A program made the position numbers and the translations under genes. Shown one piece after another: positions 44,885-56,230 of a stretch of 64,000 bases of DNA; positions within the stretch are counted from its first letter, which is position 1; each line of letters opens with the position of its first letter. Origin of the DNA: Paraburkholderia acidisoli. GTDB lineage: Bacteria > Pseudomonadota > Gammaproteobacteria > Burkholderiales > Burkholderiaceae. The stretch is from positions 2,170,001-2,234,000 of the forward strand of contig NZ_CP046913.1 in the NCBI RefSeq assembly GCF_009789675.1, read 5' to 3'. The notes under the pieces were generated by a model. It saw only the letters and a list, made by a program, of their open reading frames with translations, did no database searches and was not told where the DNA came from.

Positions 44885-45061
44885 GATTTATTCCTGAAAA
44901 TCAGAAAAATACAATAACAAAATCTGGACGTTGAACAATAGCATAGCTGTTATTACTGGCTACACCCGAATTTTCGTGCCTTCCCCGCTATGCGTGCCAC
45001 AACGAGCACCGAGCGCCCCGAGGCAGCGCGGCGTAGCGTCAACAAATCCTCAGGAGCAGCT
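44885..45061. promoter_or_regulatory. Lrp-dadA divergent control region
   Basis: 177 bp, AT-rich near the Lrp gene. CTGAAAATCAG (44894-44904) is a palindrome core inside a longer T/A-flanked imperfect repeat, the type of site Lrp binds. AACA...TGTT symmetry occurs near 44934-44951. TTGTTC and TATTGT with 16-bp spacing on the minus strand could be the Lrp promoter. Confidence 0.45.
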
Positions 45062-46348
45062 ATGCGAGTCGTCGTGTTGGGCAGTGGTGTGGTCGGGGTG
45101 GCCAGCGCCTGGTATCTTGCCCGCGCGGGCCACGAAGTGACCGTGATCGACCGCGAAACCGGTCCCGCACTCGAGACCAGCTTTGCGAACGCCGGCCAGA
45201 TCTCGCCGGGCTACGCGGCGCCGTGGGCGGCTCCGGGTGTGCCGCTCAAGGCCATCAAGTGGATGTTCGAAAAGCACGCGCCGCTCGCCATCCGTCTCGA
45301 CGGCACGAAGTTTCAGCTGCAGTGGATGTGGCAGATGCTGCAGAACTGCACGGCCGAACGCTATGCGCTCAACAAGGGCCGCATGGTGCGTCTCGCCGAA
45401 TACAGCCGCGATTGCCTGCAAGCACTGCGCGCCGACACCGGCATCCAGTACGAAGGCCGCACCGGCGGCACGCTCCAGGTGTTCCGCACGCAGCAGCAAT
45501 TCGAGGGCGCGGCGAAGGACATCGCGGTGCTCAAGGACGCCAACGTGCCCTACGAACTGCTCACCGCCAGCGAACTGGGCCGCGCCGAACCCGCGCTCGC
45601 CGCGGTTGCGGGCAAGCTCACGGGCGGCCTGCGTCTGCCCGGCGACGAAACCGGCGACTGCCAGCTCTTCACCACGCGCCTCGCGGCCATGGCGGCCGAG
45701 CTTGGCGTGAAGTTCCGCTACAACACGCCCATCGACGGCCTGATCGTTTCCGGCGACAAGATCAACGGCGTGCAGTGCGGCGCGGAAGTCGTGCGCGCCG
45801 ACGCCTACGTGGTCGCGCTCGGCTCGTTCTCGACGCAAATGCTCGCGGGCCTCGTGAAGATTCCCGTGTATCCGCTCAAGGGGTATTCGATCACGGCGCC
45901 CATCGTGAATGCGAGCGCCGCGCCGGTTTCCACCGTGCTCGACGAAACCTACAAGATCGCGATAACGCGTTTCGACGATCGCATTCGCGTGGGCGGCATG
46001 GCCGAGATCGTCGGCTACGACAAGACGCTCAAGCAGGCGCGCCGCGAAACGCTGGAAATGTGCGTGAACGATCTGTTCCCCGGCGGCGGCGACACGAGCC
46101 AGGCCACCTTCTGGACCGGCCTGCGCCCGATGACGCCGGACGGCACGCCCGTGGTCGGCCGCACGCCGCTCTCGAACCTGTTCCTGAACACGGGCCACGG
46201 CACGCTCGGCTGGACCATGTCGTGCGGCTCGGGTCAGCTCCTGGCCGACCTCATCTCGGGCAAGCAGCCCGCGATCAAGGCCGACGATCTTTCGGTGCAT
46301 CGCTATCTCGGCGACACGCACGGCGCGCATCGTCCGGCTTACGCGTAA
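45062..46348 (+). CDS. dadA: D-amino acid dehydrogenase, small subunit
   Basis: FAD-dependent membrane-associated dehydrogenase converting D-amino acids, chiefly D-alanine, to the 2-oxo acid and ammonia. It has 428 residues. The FAD-binding start [20 protein letters not shown] and the family motifs [21 protein letters not shown] and [20 protein letters not shown] are intact. AGGAG seven bases upstream fixes the ATG at 45062. It is divergent from an Lrp-type regulator. No alanine racemase gene follows. Confidence 0.95.
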   Translation: MRVVVLGSGVVGVASAWYLARAGHEVTVIDRETGPALETSFANAGQISPGYAAPWAAPGVPLKAIKWMFEKHAPLAIRLDGTKFQLQWMWQMLQNCTAERYALNKGRMVRLAEYSRDCLQALRADTGIQYEGRTGGTLQVFRTQQQFEGAAKDIAVLKDANVPYELLTASELGRAEPALAAVAGKLTGGLRLPGDETGDCQLFTTRLAAMAAELGVKFRYNTPIDGLIVSGDKINGVQCGAEVVRADAYVVALGSFSTQMLAGLVKIPVYPLKGYSITAPIVNASAAPVSTVLDETYKIAITRFDDRIRVGGMAEIVGYDKTLKQARRETLEMCVNDLFPGGGDTSQATFWTGLRPMTPDGTPVVGRTPLSNLFLNTGHGTLGWTMSCGSGQLLADLISGKQPAIKADDLSVHRYLGDTHGAHRPAYA

Positions 46349-46393
46349 CGCGCGGGCCGCTTTCGCGGTCGTTGGTCGTTATCGGCACACAAC

Positions 46394-46421
46394 AACACGG
46401 CGCCTCGCGAGGCGCCGTGTT
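46394..46421. terminator. Perfect palindrome terminator after dadA
   Basis: 28-bp perfect palindrome centred on TCGCGA, giving a 12-bp stem and 4-nt loop, between convergent dadA and the acyl-CoA dehydrogenase gene. Short T-rich flank on each side. Confidence 0.8.
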
Positions 46422-46462
46422 GCATTTCCCGCCGCGCATTTGCACCGATATGCGCACCGATC

Positions 46463-48259
46463 TCAGAACTGATCTTCGCTCAGCGCGAGCACGCCCTCGC
46501 CGCCCTTCGCGCTCACGATGGCCGCCTCGAGCGCCACGGCCTGCGGCAGCACTTGTTGCGCGTAGCACTGCGCCGTCGCGATCTTCGCACCGTGGAACTT
46601 CGGGTCGTCGTTCATGAGGCGCTGCGAGGCGAGCATCGCGCGCGCCATTTGCCAGCCGCACAACACGATGCCCGCGAGCTTCAGATACGGCACGCTGCCC
46701 GCGAACACCGCGTTCGGATCGTTCTTCGCATTCGCGAGCACGAAGTCCACCGCCGACGCGAACGCCTTCGCCCCCGCCGCGAGATGCCGCTGCATCCACT
46801 CGAACGCGGCGCCGTCTTGTGCGCCGAGCGCCTGCACCGTTGCGCCCATGTCGTCGATCAGCGCCTTCGCGGCCGCCCCGCCGTCGCGCAACGTCTTGCG
46901 CCCGATCAGGTCGTTCGCCTGGATCGCCGTGGTGCCTTCGTAGATCGGCAGAATGCGCGCGTCGCGATAGAACTGCGCGGCGCCGGTTTCCTCGATGAAA
47001 CCCATGCCGCCATGCACCTGCACACCGAGGCTCGTGACGTCGACGGAGAGTTCCGTGCTCCAGCCCTTCACGATCGGCACGAGATATTCGTAGCGCGCGC
47101 GGTGACGTTCGCGCGCTTCGGCGTCGGGCTCGTGATGCGCGCGGTCGCTCTCGCCCGCGGCCACGTAAGCGAGCGCGCGAGCGCCTTCGGTGAGCGCGCG
47201 CATGGTGCCGAGCATGCGGCGCACGTCGGGATGGTGAATGATGGTCGCCGCCGCTTTCGCGGAGCCGTCCACGGGGCGGCTCTGCACGCGTTCCTTCGCA
47301 TAGGCGAGCGCCTTCTGGTACGCGCGGTCGGCGATCGCCACGCCTTGCATGCCCACGGCGAAACGCGCGGCGTTCATCATGATGAACATGTATTCGAGCC
47401 CGCGGTTTTCCTCGCCGATCAACTGCCCGATCGCGCCGCCGTGATCGCCGTACTGCAACACCGCCGTCGGGCTCGCCTTGATGCCGAGCTTGTGCTCGAT
47501 CGACACGCAATGCACGTCGTTGCGCGCGCCCAGCGCGCCGTTTTCGTCGACGAGAAACTTCGGCACGATAAAGAGCGAAATGCCCTTGACGCCTTCGGGC
47601 GCATCGGGCGTACGCGCGAGCACGAGATGCACGATGTTCTCCGCCATGTCGTGCTCGCCCCACGTGATGAAGATTTTCGTGCCGAACAGCTTGTAGGTGC
47701 CGTCGCCCTGCGGCTCGGCGCGCGTGCGCACAGCCGCGAGATCGGAGCCCGCCTGCGGTTCCGTGAGATTCATCGTGCCGGTCCACTCGCCCGAAATCAG
47801 CTTCGGCACGAATAGCTGCTTCTGCGCGTCGCTGCCTGCGGTGAGCAAGGCCTCGATGGCGCCGTCGGTGAGCAAGGGGCACAGCGCGAACGAGAGATTC
47901 GCCGCGTTGAGCATCTCCACGCACGGCGTGCCGACCAGCTTCGGCAAGCCTTGTCCTTCGTATTCCTGAGGATGCTGCACGCCCTGCCAGCCGCCTTCCA
48001 CGTATTGCCGGAAGGCCTCGGCGAAACCGGGTGTGGCGTGGACCGTGCCGCCGTTTTCGGCAACCCACCGGCTGGGATCGCGATCGCCCGCCTCGTTCAA
48101 CGGCGCGATGACTTCGCCGCAGAGTTTCGCGGCTTCGTGCAACACGGCTTCGACGGTTTCGGGCGTGGCGTCTTCGCAGCCCGGCAACGCGGCGATCTCG
48201 TCGAGTCCGGCGAGTTCCTTCATGACGAACAGCATGTCGCTCGTGGGCGCCTGGTACAT
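46463..48259 (-). CDS. Acyl-CoA dehydrogenase (long, DmdC-like form)
   Basis: A flavoprotein of 598 residues, the long acyl-CoA dehydrogenase type with an extra C-terminal domain. Visible are NLTEPQAGSDLAAVRTRA (FAD and substrate loop), FITWGEHDM, QVHGGMGFIEETGAAQFYRDARI and the base in YEGTTAIQANDLIG. DmdC relatives oxidise methylmercaptopropionyl-CoA; others oxidise fatty acyl-CoA. The specificity is not evident. The etfBA genes upstream on the same strand encode its electron acceptor. Confidence 0.92.
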   Translation of the reverse strand: MYQAPTSDMLFVMKELAGLDEIAALPGCEDATPETVEAVLHEAAKLCGEVIAPLNEAGDRDPSRWVAENGGTVHATPGFAEAFRQYVEGGWQGVQHPQEYEGQGLPKLVGTPCVEMLNAANLSFALCPLLTDGAIEALLTAGSDAQKQLFVPKLISGEWTGTMNLTEPQAGSDLAAVRTRAEPQGDGTYKLFGTKIFITWGEHDMAENIVHLVLARTPDAPEGVKGISLFIVPKFLVDENGALGARNDVHCVSIEHKLGIKASPTAVLQYGDHGGAIGQLIGEENRGLEYMFIMMNAARFAVGMQGVAIADRAYQKALAYAKERVQSRPVDGSAKAAATIIHHPDVRRMLGTMRALTEGARALAYVAAGESDRAHHEPDAEARERHRARYEYLVPIVKGWSTELSVDVTSLGVQVHGGMGFIEETGAAQFYRDARILPIYEGTTAIQANDLIGRKTLRDGGAAAKALIDDMGATVQALGAQDGAAFEWMQRHLAAGAKAFASAVDFVLANAKNDPNAVFAGSVPYLKLAGIVLCGWQMARAMLASQRLMNDDPKFHGAKIATAQCYAQQVLPQAVALEAAIVSAKGGEGVLALSEDQF

Positions 48260-48317
48260 GTCTCCTCCGTGGCTGGGTGATGCTGGCGTGGACGGGGCTT
48301 ACCTTGATGCACAAATG

Positions 48318-48345
48318 ACAAAGGGGCGCCTGTGCGCCCCTTTGT
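48318..48345. terminator. Terminator between etfA and the acyl-CoA dehydrogenase gene
   Basis: 12-bp arms (48318-48329 and 48334-48345) with loop CTGT; the arms end in AAA/TTT. It ends the etfBA transcript, so the dehydrogenase probably has its own promoter. Confidence 0.8.
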
Positions 48346-48415
48346 TGCTTCGCTTACGTCGCTGCGTCAATGTGCTGAGTCATGACGGCGGCGCTTTGCT
48401 GTGTGACTTCGGCGA

Positions 48416-49351
48416 TCAGCCGAGTTCCTTCACGAGTTCCGGCACGACCGCGAACAGGTCGCCCACGAGACCGTAATCGGCCACGCTGAAGATCGGCGCT
48501 TCTTCGTCCTTGTTGATGGCGACGATGACCTTCGAGTCCTTCATGCCCGCGAGATGCTGAATGGCGCCCGAGATACCGACGGCCACATAAAGCTGCGGCG
48601 CGACGATCTTGCCCGTTTGGCCGACCTGAAAGTCGTTCGGCACGTAGCCCGCGTCCACGGCGGCACGCGAGGCGCCGAGTGCCGCGCCGAGTTTGTCGGC
48701 GAGCGGTTCCAGCACCTTCGTGTAGTTCTCGCCGCTGCCCAGACCGCGGCCACCCGAAACGATGATCTTCGCGCTCGTGAGTTCCGGGCGATCGAGCTTG
48801 GTGACTTCGCGGCTCACGAACTGCGAGAGACCGCTGTCTGCGGCCGCTTCGATCTTTTCCACCGAGGCGCTGCCGCCTTCCGCCGCGACCGGGTCGAAGC
48901 CCGTTGCGCGAACCGTGATGACCTTGATCGGATCCGCCGATTGCACCGTGGCGATGGCATTGCCCGCGTAGATCGGACGCTCGAACGTATCGGCGGAATC
49001 CACTGCGGTGATGTCGCTGATCTGCGCAACGTCGAGCTTCGCGGCGATGCGCGGCGCGACGTTTTTACCTGCGGCCGTAGCGGGCGCGAGAATGTGCGAG
49101 TAGTTCTTCGCGATGTTCAAAACCGTCGCTTCGACGTTTTCCGCGAGGCCTTGTTCGAGTTGTGGCGCATCGGCGAGCAGCACCTTCGCCACGCCTGCGA
49201 TCTTCGCGGCGGCATCGGCGGCGGCCTGTGCGTTGTGGCCCGCGACCAGCACGTGCACGTCGCCACCAATCTTCTGCGCAGCGGCAACCGTGTTCAGCGT
49301 CGCGGCCTTGATCGTAGCGTTGTCGTGTTCAGCAATAACCAGCGTTGTCAT
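48416..49351 (-). CDS. etfA: Electron transfer flavoprotein, alpha subunit
   Basis: A 311-residue FAD-binding subunit that carries electrons from acyl-CoA dehydrogenases to the quinone pool through ETF dehydrogenase. The FAD-binding end block is intact, with [12 protein letters not shown] near 197-208 and the later [20 protein letters not shown]. It starts 13 bp after etfB. Confidence 0.96.
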   Translation of the reverse strand: MTTLVIAEHDNATIKAATLNTVAAAQKIGGDVHVLVAGHNAQAAADAAAKIAGVAKVLLADAPQLEQGLAENVEATVLNIAKNYSHILAPATAAGKNVAPRIAAKLDVAQISDITAVDSADTFERPIYAGNAIATVQSADPIKVITVRATGFDPVAAEGGSASVEKIEAAADSGLSQFVSREVTKLDRPELTSAKIIVSGGRGLGSGENYTKVLEPLADKLGAALGASRAAVDAGYVPNDFQVGQTGKIVAPQLYVAVGISGAIQHLAGMKDSKVIVAINKDEEAPIFSVADYGLVGDLFAVVPELVKELG

Positions 49352-49364
49352 TTTTCGGCTCCCC

Positions 49365-50114
49365 TTACAGCACCTTGGCTTCGGTCTTCAGCTTCTCGAC
49401 CAGCGTCTTCACGTCCGGCACCTTCACGCCCGCGCTGCGCTTGGGCGGTTCAGCGACCTTGAGCGTCTTCAGACGCGGCGTGACATCCACGCCAAGGTCT
49501 TCGGGCTTGATCGTCTCCAGAGGCTTCTTCTTTGCCTTCATGATGTTCGGCAGCGTGACGTAGCGCGGCTCGTTCAAACGAAGATCCGTGGTCACGACAG
49601 CGGGCAGCGTGAGCGAAAGCGTTTCCGCGCCGCCATCGACTTCACGCGCGACCGTGGCCTTGCCATCGGCAACCGTCACTTTCGAGGCGAACGTCGCTTG
49701 CGGCAGATTCGCGAGCGCGGCGAGCATCTGGCCGGTCTGGTTCGAATCGTCGTCGATGGCTTGCTTGCCGAGAATAATCAACGAAGGTTGCTCTTTATCG
49801 ACCAAAGCCTTCAGCAATTTAGCCACCGCCAGCGGCTGCAAATCCTCGCTCGACTCCACGAGAATCGCACGGTCCGCGCCAATCGCGAGCGCCGTGCGCA
49901 GCGTTTCCTGCGCTTGCGTCACGCCGCACGACACGGCGATCACTTCGGTCGCCACGCCCGCTTCCTTCAAACGCACCGCCTCTTCAACGGCGATCTCGTC
50001 GAACGGATTCATCGACATCTTCACGTTGGCGATATCCACACCCGTGCCATCCGACTTCACACGGACCTTCACGTTGTAATCCACTACGCGTTTGACTGGC
50101 ACAAGGACTTTCAT
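49365..50114 (-). CDS. etfB: Electron transfer flavoprotein, beta subunit
   Basis: A 249-residue AMP-binding beta subunit of the electron transfer flavoprotein. The family signature VNVKVRVK-like start ([17 protein letters not shown]), [16 protein letters not shown] and the later [21 protein letters not shown] are present. First gene of etfBA; the promoter should lie in 50115-50300. Confidence 0.96.
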   Translation of the reverse strand: MKVLVPVKRVVDYNVKVRVKSDGTGVDIANVKMSMNPFDEIAVEEAVRLKEAGVATEVIAVSCGVTQAQETLRTALAIGADRAILVESSEDLQPLAVAKLLKALVDKEQPSLIILGKQAIDDDSNQTGQMLAALANLPQATFASKVTVADGKATVAREVDGGAETLSLTLPAVVTTDLRLNEPRYVTLPNIMKAKKKPLETIKPEDLGVDVTPRLKTLKVAEPPKRSAGVKVPDVKTLVEKLKTEAKVL

Positions 50115-50304
50115 TCACACGCTCCAAAGTTACGAATACGTCAACCTGGCGGACATTATAGCGAGAGGCCTTCGGGGCGCCCGCGCCGCCAGCATTTTCC
50201 CGCACTGCCGCCGCCGCGCCTTCGCGGCGGGGCCGCCAGCCGCCCGATCCACGCGCCGTTGAAGCGGGCACGCAAGGGCGAACGATCGTGCGATTTTAAG
50301 TCGG

Positions 50305-50329
50305 AAAAAACCCGGGCCTCAAGCCCGGG
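50305..50329 (-). terminator. Terminator of metNIQ
   Basis: CCCGGGC (50311-50317) and GCCCGGG (50323-50329), 5-nt loop. In the minus direction T6 (50305-50310) follows, 60 bp after the metQ stop. Confidence 0.85.
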
Positions 50330-50388
50330 ACCCGACGGGTATCTCTAATCGGCCCGGCCAAGCGATGCCCGATCACGCGCAAACGCGC

Positions 50389-51192
<804 letters not shown>

Positions 51193-51246
51193 ACCGAACC
51201 TTTGTCTCGAAGAGTAATGGTGATTATTTACGGCTGGTTTTAAGGC

Positions 51247-51900
51247 TCATTTGTGACTGAGGCGCCGCACGAGCCAGTCGCCGAACGACTGCACGAGCTG
51301 CACGAACACGATCAGGATCACGACCACGATCAGCATGACCTCGGGCTCGAAACGCTGATACCCGTAGCGAATGCCGAGGTCGCCGAGACCGCCGCCGCCA
51401 ATCGCGCCCGCCATCGCCGAATAGCCGACGAGCGAGATGAACGTGATCGTCAGACCGGCCACCACGCCGGGCAGCGACTCGGGCAACAGCACCTTGAAGA
51501 CGATCTGGCTCGTGCTCGCGCCCATGGCCTGCGCCGCTTCGATCAGGCCGCGATCGACCTCGCGCAACGCCGTTTCCACGAGCCGCGCGATGAACGGCGC
51601 CGCCGCGATGGTGAGCGGCACGACGGCCGCGGCCGTGCCGATCGACGACCCCACCACGAGGCGCGTGAACGGAATCACGGCCACGAGCAGGATGATGAAC
51701 GGCGTCGAGCGCACCGCATTGACGATCACACCCATCACGCGATTGGCGGCGATGTTCTGCAGCACGCCGTTGCGGTCGGTGAGATAGAGCAGCACGCCGA
51801 GCGGCAAGCCGATGGCCGCGCCCACGAGTCCCGAGATGCCCACCATGACGAGCGTTTCCCAGAACGACTGGACGAACATGTCGAACATTTCACTCCACAT
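51247..51900 (-). CDS. metI: Methionine ABC transporter permease
   Basis: A 217-residue inner-membrane permease with five hydrophobic helices. The coupling-helix motif [20 protein letters not shown] (EAA loop) is clear. The start ATG at 51900 overlaps the metN end by 11 bp. Confidence 0.94.
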   Translation of the reverse strand: MWSEMFDMFVQSFWETLVMVGISGLVGAAIGLPLGVLLYLTDRNGVLQNIAANRVMGVIVNAVRSTPFIILLVAVIPFTRLVVGSSIGTAAAVVPLTIAAAPFIARLVETALREVDRGLIEAAQAMGASTSQIVFKVLLPESLPGVVAGLTITFISLVGYSAMAGAIGGGGLGDLGIRYGYQRFEPEVMLIVVVILIVFVQLVQSFGDWLVRRLSHK

Positions 51901-52924
51901 GGGACAGTTCCTCCACCACCACGCCTTGTTCGCGCAGCCAGGCGATCGCCTGCGCCACCTTGACCGGATCGCCGCCCGCGAGCACCGCGAGCGAACCGAA
52001 CGCCTGACCCTGGATCTCGTCGATCTGGCCGTGCAGGATGTTGAAATCGAGTTCGAAGCGGCGAATGGTTTCCGAAAGCACCGGCTGGTCGACGCCCGTG
52101 CCCTTGAACGCCAGGCGCAGCAAATGGCCGCTGCCCTTCGCGAGATGCTCGGCCACGCGCGCCTTGAGCGCGGGCGGCAGTTCCTGCGCGATCACGTCGC
52201 CGAGCAGCGCGCGCGTGACTTCGTGGCGCGGTTGCAGGAACACGTCGAGCACGGGACCGCTTTCCACCACGCGGCCCGCGTCGAGCACGGCCACGCGGTC
52301 GCAGACCTGTTTGATCACTTCCATCTGGTGCGTGATCATCACGATCGTCAGATTCAGCTCGCGATTGATCTTGCGCAGCAGATCGAGAATCGCGCGCGTG
52401 GTTTCGGGGTCGAGCGCGGAAGTCGCTTCGTCCGAGAGCAGCACCTTCGGCTTGCTCGCGAGCGCGCGCGCGATACCCACGCGCTGCTTCTGGCCGCCGC
52501 TGATCTGCGAGGGATAGCGGTCCTTCTGCGCCGTGAGGCCCACGAGCTCGAGCAGCGGCAGCACCGTCGCCTCGATCTCGGCGCGCTTCACGCCCGCGAG
52601 TTCGAGCGGCAGCGCGACGTTGTCGAACACCGTACGCGACGAGAGCAGATTGAAATGCTGGAAGATCATGCCGATCTCGCGGCGCGCCTCGCGCAGGTCC
52701 GCGCTGGAGAGCGACGTGAGCGTGCGGCCGTTGACGACGATATCGCCTTCGGTGGGCCGCGTGAGCAGATTGATGGTGCGCACGAGCGTGCTCTTGCCCG
52801 CTCCGCTGCGCCCGATGATGCCGAACACTTCGCCCGGCGGAACCGTCAGATTGACGTTGTGCAGCGCCTCGATCCAGCCTTGTGGGCCGGCGAAGCGCTG
52901 GGACACGTTTCGAATTTCGATCAT
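51890..52924 (-). CDS. metN: Methionine ABC transporter ATP-binding protein
   Basis: A 344-residue ATPase. Walker [10 protein letters not shown] near 38, signature [15 protein letters not shown] near 140, Walker [16 protein letters not shown], and a C-terminal NIL (methionine-sensing) domain from about 265 on. The ATG at 52924 starts [11 protein letters not shown]; the open frame to 52984 is not conserved. Start of metNIQ, divergent from a hydrolase gene. No S-box-like RNA was seen in its leader. Confidence 0.95.
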   Translation of the reverse strand: MIEIRNVSQRFAGPQGWIEALHNVNLTVPPGEVFGIIGRSGAGKSTLVRTINLLTRPTEGDIVVNGRTLTSLSSADLREARREIGMIFQHFNLLSSRTVFDNVALPLELAGVKRAEIEATVLPLLELVGLTAQKDRYPSQISGGQKQRVGIARALASKPKVLLSDEATSALDPETTRAILDLLRKINRELNLTIVMITHQMEVIKQVCDRVAVLDAGRVVESGPVLDVFLQPRHEVTRALLGDVIAQELPPALKARVAEHLAKGSGHLLRLAFKGTGVDQPVLSETIRRFELDFNILHGQIDEIQGQAFGSLAVLAGGDPVKVAQAIAWLREQGVVVEELSHVE

Positions 52925-53202
52925 GGAAAAAACGAAACGGCGGGTGCGCCGCGCGCCGCTTGCGGTTCCGGGCGATGAAAACATCGCGGGGAAGTCGCGT
53001 CGCGCCGGCAGACAGCCGCCGTTGTGGACTGGATGTAGCCCGGCATTTTACCTCAGCCGCCCACATTCCTTTTAATAATCGTTTTTGATGTTTTCATAAC
53101 GATAGAGCATTAGAGGATTGCCGCGACTCGTCGGCCGGCGCGGGCCGCTACACTCCTCCGACAGTCCGGCACCGACAACAATCGTTCTAACCGGGAACAA
53201 CA

Positions 53203-54150
53203 ATGACGGAGACATCTGCGGGCGCGCCCGACGTGCCCCCTTTGGCCGCCACTTCGCGCACGACGCCCGGCGCTTTTGCCGAAGTGCCGCAACGCTCGAC
53301 GCTGCGCACGCGCGACGGCACCGAATTACCGCTCTATGTCTGGCGCGCGAAGCCGCCGCGGCGTGCCGCCATCGCCCTGCTGCACGGCCTCGCCGAGCAC
53401 GCGGCGCGTTACGCCGCCCTCGCCGCCCGGTTACGCGCCGCCGGCATCGACGTTTATGCCATCGACTTGCGCGGGCACGGCCACGCGCCGGGCCGCCGCG
53501 CCTGGGTCACGCGCTTCGACGATTATCTCGACGACGCCGCGGCGCTCATCGACCATGCGAGCGCCGAATGCGCGCCGCGCGCCACGCCGCTCTTTCTGAT
53601 GGGCCACAGCATGGGCGGCGCGATCGCGGCGCTCTATGCGGTCGAACGCCTGCCGCGCACGCGCGTGCCGCTCGCGGGACTGCTGCTGTCGAGCGCCGCG
53701 CTCGCGCCGGGCCGCGACGTGCCCGCGTGGATGATCGCCGCGAGCCGCGTGATGAGCGCCGTGTGGCCGCGCTTTCCCGCACTGAAGATCGACGCCGCGC
53801 TGCTCTCGCGCGACCCCGCCGTGGTCGCCGCCAATCGCGCCGACACGCTCGTGCATCACGGCGCGATTCCCGCGCGCACGGGCGCCGAACTGCTCGGCGC
53901 GATGCAGCGCATCGCCGCGGGCCGCGCGCAGTTACGACTGCCCGTGCTGGTGTGGCACGGCACCGAGGACAAGCTCACGGAACCCGAAGGCAGCCGCGCG
54001 TTCGGCGAGCACGTGGGCTCGCCCGATCGCACGCTCACGTTTTACGAAGGGAGTTATCACGAGACGCTCAACGATCTCGATCGCGAGCGCGTGATCGCCA
54101 CCATGATGGACTGGATCGACCGCCACTCCTGGCCGACCGATCTCGCGTGA
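53203..54150 (+). CDS. Alpha/beta hydrolase (monoacylglycerol lipase-like)
   Basis: A 315-residue serine hydrolase of the lysophospholipase/monoglyceride lipase group. The nucleophile elbow GHSMGG lies near 132, with LLHGLAEHAARYAALAARL as oxyanion region, catalytic Asp in VWHGTEDKLTEPEGS and His in YEGSYHETLND. A Ser/Ala-rich 30-residue head precedes the fold. The start is the ATG at 53203. It is divergent from metN. Confidence 0.9.
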   Translation: MTETSAGAPDVPPLAATSRTTPGAFAEVPQRSTLRTRDGTELPLYVWRAKPPRRAAIALLHGLAEHAARYAALAARLRAAGIDVYAIDLRGHGHAPGRRAWVTRFDDYLDDAAALIDHASAECAPRATPLFLMGHSMGGAIAALYAVERLPRTRVPLAGLLLSSAALAPGRDVPAWMIAASRVMSAVWPRFPALKIDAALLSRDPAVVAANRADTLVHHGAIPARTGAELLGAMQRIAAGRAQLRLPVLVWHGTEDKLTEPEGSRAFGEHVGSPDRTLTFYEGSYHETLNDLDRERVIATMMDWIDRHSWPTDLA

Positions 54151-54174
54151 CGTCCGCCGTCGCGCCAGGCGCGG

Positions 54175-54996
54175 TTATTTCACGCCGCGTTTGTCGATGA
54201 ACGCCTGCACGCCGTCGAGCGCGGCGTCGTCCATCATGTTGCACGCCATGGTCTGCCCGGCGAGCTGGTACGCGGCCTCCACGCCCATTTCGAGCTGCCG
54301 GTAGAACAGGCCCTTGCCCGCCGCGACCGTCGCGCGCGGCTTCGCGCAGATACTCGCGGCGAGGGCCGTGACGGCGGCATCGAGTTCGCCGGCGGCCACC
54401 ACGCGGTTCACGAGACCTTCGCGCAATGCCGTGGGCGCGTCGATGAAGTCGCCTGTCATCAGCATCTCGAACGCGGCCTTGCGCGACACGTTGCGCGTGA
54501 GCGGCACGGCCGGCGTCGAGCAGAACAAGCCCAGATTGATACCCGATACGGCGAAGCGCGCGCTATCGGCGGCCACCGCGAGATCGCACATCGCCACCAG
54601 CTGGCAACCGGCGGCCGTGGCCACGCCCTGCACGCGCGCGATCACGGGCTGCGGCATCTTCTGGATCGTCAGCATCATCTTCGAGCAGCGCTCGAACAGC
54701 TTCGCGTAATAGCCGTGCGAGGGCGCCGCGCGCATTTCCTTGAGATCGTGGCCCGCGCAGAACGCGCGCCCCGCCGCCGCGATCACGACCACGCGCGCCG
54801 CGGACTTCGCGAGCGCCAGTAGCTCGGCTTGCAGCGCGTCGATGAGCGCTTCGGAGAGCGCGTTGAACGCGTCGGGCCGGTTGAGCGTGAGGCGCGCGAC
54901 GCCGGGTACGCCGTACGCATCGTGCGTGACTTCGACGAGCGGCGCGGTATCGACTTGTCCTGCGGAATCAGCGGAAGACGGCGAAGCGGCATTCAT
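54175..54996 (-). CDS. Enoyl-CoA hydratase/isomerase family protein
   Basis: A 273-residue crotonase-fold enzyme. The CoA-binding and oxyanion regions are GRAFCAGHDLKEM near 78-90 and VQGVATAAGCQLVAMCDLAV near 124-143. Lacking the standard second catalytic Glu in the usual context, it is closest in look to the ECHDC3-like subgroup. Followed on the same strand (upstream) by a histone-deacetylase-like gene. Specific substrate unknown. Confidence 0.9.
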   Translation of the reverse strand: MNAASPSSADSAGQVDTAPLVEVTHDAYGVPGVARLTLNRPDAFNALSEALIDALQAELLALAKSAARVVVIAAAGRAFCAGHDLKEMRAAPSHGYYAKLFERCSKMMLTIQKMPQPVIARVQGVATAAGCQLVAMCDLAVAADSARFAVSGINLGLFCSTPAVPLTRNVSRKAAFEMLMTGDFIDAPTALREGLVNRVVAAGELDAAVTALAASICAKPRATVAAGKGLFYRQLEMGVEAAYQLAGQTMACNMMDDAALDGVQAFIDKRGVK

Positions 54997-55048
54997 GACG
55001 CGTTTCTCCTTCGATCGATGCCGCGCAGGCGGCGTGCGGTTGCAGCGC

Positions 55049-55975
55049 TCAGATATCGGCGAGCGCGCGCAAATGCGCGACCACGCTGCGCCCGAGCGCG
55101 GAAAGGTTGTAGCCGCCTTCGAGGCAGCTCACGATGCGCCCTTTGGCGTAGCGATTCGCGATCGCGCGCACCTGCTCCGTGATCCACGCGAAGTCGTCCT
55201 CGACGAGACCGAGATTGCCGAGATCGTCCTCGCGATGCGCGTCGAAGCCCGCGGAGACGAACAGCATCTGCGGCTTGAATTCGTGCAGGCGCGGCAGCCA
55301 CATGATGTCGATGGCCTCGCGCACGTCCATGCCTTTGGTGCGCGCGGCGATCGGCAGATTCACCATGTTCGGCGCGGGATCTTCGGCGCCCGAATACGGA
55401 TAGAACGGATGCTGGAAGAAGCTGCACATGAGCACGCGCGAGTCGTTGGCGAACGCGGCCTCGGTGCCGTTGCCGTGATGCACGTCGAAGTCGACGATGG
55501 CCACGCGCTCGAGCCCGTGCACCTCCAGCGCGTGGCGCGCCGCGATCGCGACGTTGTTGAAGAAGCAGAAGCCCATGGCGCGCGCCGGTTCCGCGTGATG
55601 GCCGGGCGGCCGCACGCTGCAGAACGCGTTTTCGTAACGGCCCGCGAGCACGGCGTCGGTGGCCGCGATCGCCGCGCCCGCGGCGCGCAGCGCGGCCTGC
55701 CACGTGTGCGGGTTCATCAGCGTGTCGGGGTCGAGTTCCGCGTAGCCTTCCCGCGGCGCCATCTTGCGCAACGTGTCGATGTGCGCCTGCGTGTGCACGC
55801 GCAGGAGATCGGCCTCGCTGGCGAGCGGCGCGGATTCGTCGCGCTCGATCAACGTGTCGATGCGGCCCGCGATCAGCTGATCTTCGATAGCCTGCAGACG
55901 CGCGGGGCATTCGGGATGCCACTCGCCCATCTCGTGCCGCAAAAAGTCGGGATGCGTGAAGAAACCGGTCGTCAT
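55049..55975 (-). CDS. Histone deacetylase-family amidohydrolase
   Basis: A 308-residue zinc deacetylase of the arginase/HDAC fold. Catalytic signatures are complete: RPPGHHAEPARAMGFCFFNN (His pair), VDFDVHHGNGTE (zinc ligands Asp and His), and SAGFDAHREDDLG (zinc Asp). Bacterial members act on acetylated polyamines or acetoin-like compounds. The gap to the enoyl-CoA hydratase gene is 52 bp, so the two may form an operon. Confidence 0.93.
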   Translation of the reverse strand: MTTGFFTHPDFLRHEMGEWHPECPARLQAIEDQLIAGRIDTLIERDESAPLASEADLLRVHTQAHIDTLRKMAPREGYAELDPDTLMNPHTWQAALRAAGAAIAATDAVLAGRYENAFCSVRPPGHHAEPARAMGFCFFNNVAIAARHALEVHGLERVAIVDFDVHHGNGTEAAFANDSRVLMCSFFQHPFYPYSGAEDPAPNMVNLPIAARTKGMDVREAIDIMWLPRLHEFKPQMLFVSAGFDAHREDDLGNLGLVEDDFAWITEQVRAIANRYAKGRIVSCLEGGYNLSALGRSVVAHLRALADI

Positions 55976-56031
55976 GAGTCGCGCTTGCCGCGGCTCGCCA
56001 CCTGCACGACGCCGCGGGTCTCCTTAATGTT

Positions 56032-56089
56032 GGCGGGAGTGACTCCCGCCCCATGTGCTGATGGATTGCGTGCGGCGCGCGCAATCCAT
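56032..56089. repeat. Two adjacent inverted repeats between the HDAC-like gene and mltB
   Basis: GGCGGGAGT-G-ACTCCCGCC (56032-56050) and ATGGATTGC (56061-56069) with GCAATCCAT (56081-56089). Both are perfect. They lie in the 255-bp divergent region; TATACT at 56188-56193 is a -10-like box for mltB. Confidence 0.6.
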
Positions 56090-56230
56090 TCACAACGCGC
56101 CGCAACGAGCCACCACGTTACCACAGCGACTTCGCGCGCCCTGTGTGGGCCCGCGCACAGTGAGGCGGTTCGTAACAGACCCTCGGGTATACTGGCCCGG
56201 ATATTCTCCACCGCTTCGATCCCCCCGCAC

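Noticed and set aside
52925..53202. SAM-responsive leader before metN
   Set aside because: I looked for the TCACGAG...CCGGCAAC arrangement seen at 5462-5577 and found no such structure.
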